Source: Candidatus Brocadiaceae bacterium (GTDB lineage: Bacteria; Planctomycetota; MHYJ01; JACQXL01; CAKKQI01). From it: a stretch of DNA of 6,993 nucleotides. Where the stretch lies: contig CAKKQI010000025.1 of the NCBI GenBank assembly GCA_919901895.1, forward strand, positions 1 to 6,993, given 5' to 3'. The notes below the pieces were generated by a model, which saw nothing but the letters and a program-made list of their open reading frames with translations, did not search any database and had not been told where the DNA came from. The translations under genes were made by a program, and so were the position numbers. Below, one piece after another: positions 5,725 to 6,993 of this stretch (position 1 is its first letter; every line of letters begins with the position of its first letter).

Positions 5725-6891
5725 ATGCCGGATAAAGAACTGCACGAAAAATATATGCAACGCGCCCTGGAACTGGCCGTCAAAGGCGAAGGCCGGGTGG
5801 AGCCGAATCCGGTCGTCGGCGCGGTGGTGGTCAAAGATAACCGGGTCCTCGGCGAGGGCTATCACGAATATTTCGGCGGTCCGCACGCTGAAATAAATGC
5901 CCTGAATGCCTGCCGGGAACCAACGGACGGAGCGACTTTATATATTACGCTGGAACCCTGCGCCCATTTTGGCAAAACTCCGCCCTGCGTCGATGCGGTC
6001 ATCCAGGCCGGGATCAAGAATGTGGTCATTGCGACGCGCGACCCCAACCCCATTACGGACAACCGGGGTGTTAACAAGTTGAAAGAAGCAGGGCTGACGG
6101 TGGTGGAGAGAATTCTGCAATCAAAAGCCCGGCAGATTAACGCCCCCTTTTTTAAACTGCACCGGGAAGGATTACCTTATATTATTGCCAAATGGGCGAT
6201 GAGCGCGGACGGCAAAATCGCCACCCGGACGGGTGATTCTAAATGGATTTCTTCCGAAGCGTCGCGCAACTGGCTGGCGCGCCTGCGGGAAAAAGTAGGA
6301 GCGGTCATGGTCGGCATAGAAACGGTTTTAAAAGACGACCCGCAACTCTTGGTTAAAAATATACCCGACGCGACCGGTTCGTCCGCCTTAGGCGGATTCA
6401 CCGCGAGCGGTTCGGCTTCGCTCACCGCGAGAAACCCCCGACGGATTATCCTGGATACCTATGCCCGGCTGCCGCTGGATTCCCAGATTATTAAAACGCT
6501 TGACCAGGCGGAAACTTATGTGGCGGTAGGTCCTTCGGCTCCGCAGGAAAAAGTAAAACAACTCTGGGAATCTCATTGCCATGTTCTGGAGATAGAAGAA
6601 ATCGGCGGGCGTTTAAATTTTATCAAACTGGCCCGCAAAATCGCCGAAAGCGGTATTAATAAAATAATGATTGAAGGCGGAGGCGAGGTGCTGGCCAGCG
6701 CTTTTGAAACAGGGTTGGTGGACGAGGTTATTATCTTTTTAGCCCCAAAAATTATCGGCGGCCGCGACGCTAAAACACCAGTAGAAGGCGCCGGCATTGA
6801 ATTAGTTAAAGATGCCATCCTTCTGGAAGAGATTACGGCTCAGCAGGTTGATAACGATATTGTTATCCGCGGACGGTTGCGGAAAACATAA
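5725..6891 (+). CDS. ribD: Bifunctional riboflavin biosynthesis protein RibD (pyrimidine deaminase / reductase)
   Basis: RibD carries out steps two and three of riboflavin synthesis: deamination of the 2,5-diaminopyrimidinone phosphate, then NADPH-dependent reduction of its ribose chain. The 388-residue product has both domains. The N-terminal deaminase has PNPVVGAVVV at 27-36, the zinc/catalytic HAE at 54-56, and PCAHFGKTPPC with zinc cysteines Cys79 and Cys88. The C-terminal reductase (about 148-388) has KWAMSADGKIAT at 156-167, SKWIS at 172-176, MVGIETVLKDDPQL at 195-208 and EGGGEVLASAF at 317-327. The ATG at 5725 follows the channel stop by one base; AAGGA (5706-5710) is 14 bases upstream, so translational coupling is likely. 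TTG 5713 is too close to that site. Residues 215-236 form a Ser/Ala/Gly/Thr-rich stretch where most RibD proteins have a short loop, and its DNA is palindromic and repeated (see 6379-6431). The frame remains intact and no catalytic residue is touched. Confidence 0.95.
   Translation: MPDKELHEKYMQRALELAVKGEGRVEPNPVVGAVVVKDNRVLGEGYHEYFGGPHAEINALNACREPTDGATLYITLEPCAHFGKTPPCVDAVIQAGIKNVVIATRDPNPITDNRGVNKLKEAGLTVVERILQSKARQINAPFFKLHREGLPYIIAKWAMSADGKIATRTGDSKWISSEASRNWLARLREKVGAVMVGIETVLKDDPQLLVKNIPDATGSSALGGFTASGSASLTARNPRRIILDTYARLPLDSQIIKTLDQAETYVAVGPSAPQEKVKQLWESHCHVLEIEEIGGRLNFIKLARKIAESGINKIMIEGGGEVLASAFETGLVDEVIIFLAPKIIGGRDAKTPVEGAGIELVKDAILLEEITAQQVDNDIVIRGRLRKT
6379..6431. repeat. Palindromic repeat inserted in-frame within ribD (copy B)
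   Basis: A perfect inverted repeat TCCGCC-TTA-GGCGGA (6382-6396) is followed by CCGC-GA-GCGG (6401-6410), a GAGCG/CGCTC hairpin (6405-6409 with 6419-6423), and a 10-base direct repeat TCACCGCGAG at 6398-6407 and 6422-6431 (24-base period, eight codons). The segment encodes a low-complexity loop in the reductase domain of RibD. Bases 6379-6399 match 3199-3219 in the junction hairpin at 18 of 21 positions. Together this looks like a mobile or dispersed palindromic element captured inside a coding sequence, comparable in behaviour to the Rickettsia palindromic elements, though not claimed to be related. Confidence 0.55.
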
Positions 6892-6896
6892 ACTGT

Positions 6897-6931
6897 GATT
6901 ACACAGATTAAATAACGATTTTACAGATTAA
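6897..6931. repeat. Two imperfect direct repeats downstream of ribD
   Basis: GATTACACAGATTAA (6897-6911) and GATTTTACAGATTAA (6917-6931) match at 13 of 15 positions with a 20-base period. They lie 5 bases past the ribD stop in non-coding, AT-rich DNA. They may be remnants of a short intergenic repeat; no gene or regulatory function is apparent. Confidence 0.5.
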
Positions 6932-6955
6932 GAGCCTATCCTAAAACCTCGAGGG

Positions 6956-6993
6956 TAGAAACAGGTCTCCAGACCTGTTTCTATTCATTATTT
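6956..6993 (+). terminator. Strong palindrome after ribD, possible intrinsic terminator
   Basis: TAGAAACAGGTCT (6956-6968) and AGACCTGTTTCTA (6971-6983) form a perfect 13-bp stem around CC, in practice a 12-bp stem with a 4-base loop. The following bases TTCATTATTT are T-rich but not a clean run. Position, 65 bases after the last gene of the block, fits termination of the miaB-channel-ribD transcript. The near-perfect symmetry also fits a bidirectional terminator or a dispersed palindromic repeat. The window ends here. Confidence 0.5.

Overview
The window (6,993 bases, everything coding on the + strand) joins two very different pieces of bacterial DNA. The left part (about 1-3175) is AT-rich and reads as the end of an antiviral defence locus. 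It holds the C-terminal tail of a type III restriction (Res-like) subunit, then a SIR2-like predicted NADase, then, after a 6-base gap, an OLD-family ATPase/TOPRIM nuclease. The right part (3354-6891) is visibly richer in G+C and holds three tightly packed housekeeping genes: miaB (tRNA methylthiotransferase), a two-helix K+ channel with a cytoplasmic RCK (TrkA-N/TrkA-C) module, and ribD (bifunctional riboflavin deaminase/reductase). A clear sigma70-type promoter for the right-hand block lies just upstream of miaB and predicts a leaderless mRNA.

Organism: bacterial, standard genetic code. The protein sequences do not resolve a phylum by eye. Short palindromic repeats scattered between and inside genes, near-repeats of the GATTACACAGATTAA type after ribD, and dense operons resemble uncultivated environmental lineages (for example Omnitrophota or related candidate phyla). 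This is an impression only.

Layout: 2-286 res tail; 368-1504 SIR2-like protein; 1511-3175 OLD-like nuclease; 3176-3353 intergenic junction with a 56-base imperfect hairpin and the miaB promoter; 3354-4703 miaB; 4707-5723 K+ channel, with an internal ribosome binding site at 5001-5015 that could make a free RCK domain; 5725-6891 ribD, carrying an in-frame palindromic insert at about 6379-6431; 6892-6993 imperfect direct repeats and a 13-bp-stem palindrome that may terminate transcription.

How the genes may work together: the SIR2-like and OLD-like genes are almost certainly co-transcribed and probably act as one two-gene defence unit (NAD+ depletion plus ATP-controlled nuclease) attached to a type III restriction locus. 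I do not recognise this pair as a named system. The right-hand genes share an operon but no obvious pathway. The junction hairpin and the insert in ribD look like two copies of one dispersed palindromic repeat family.
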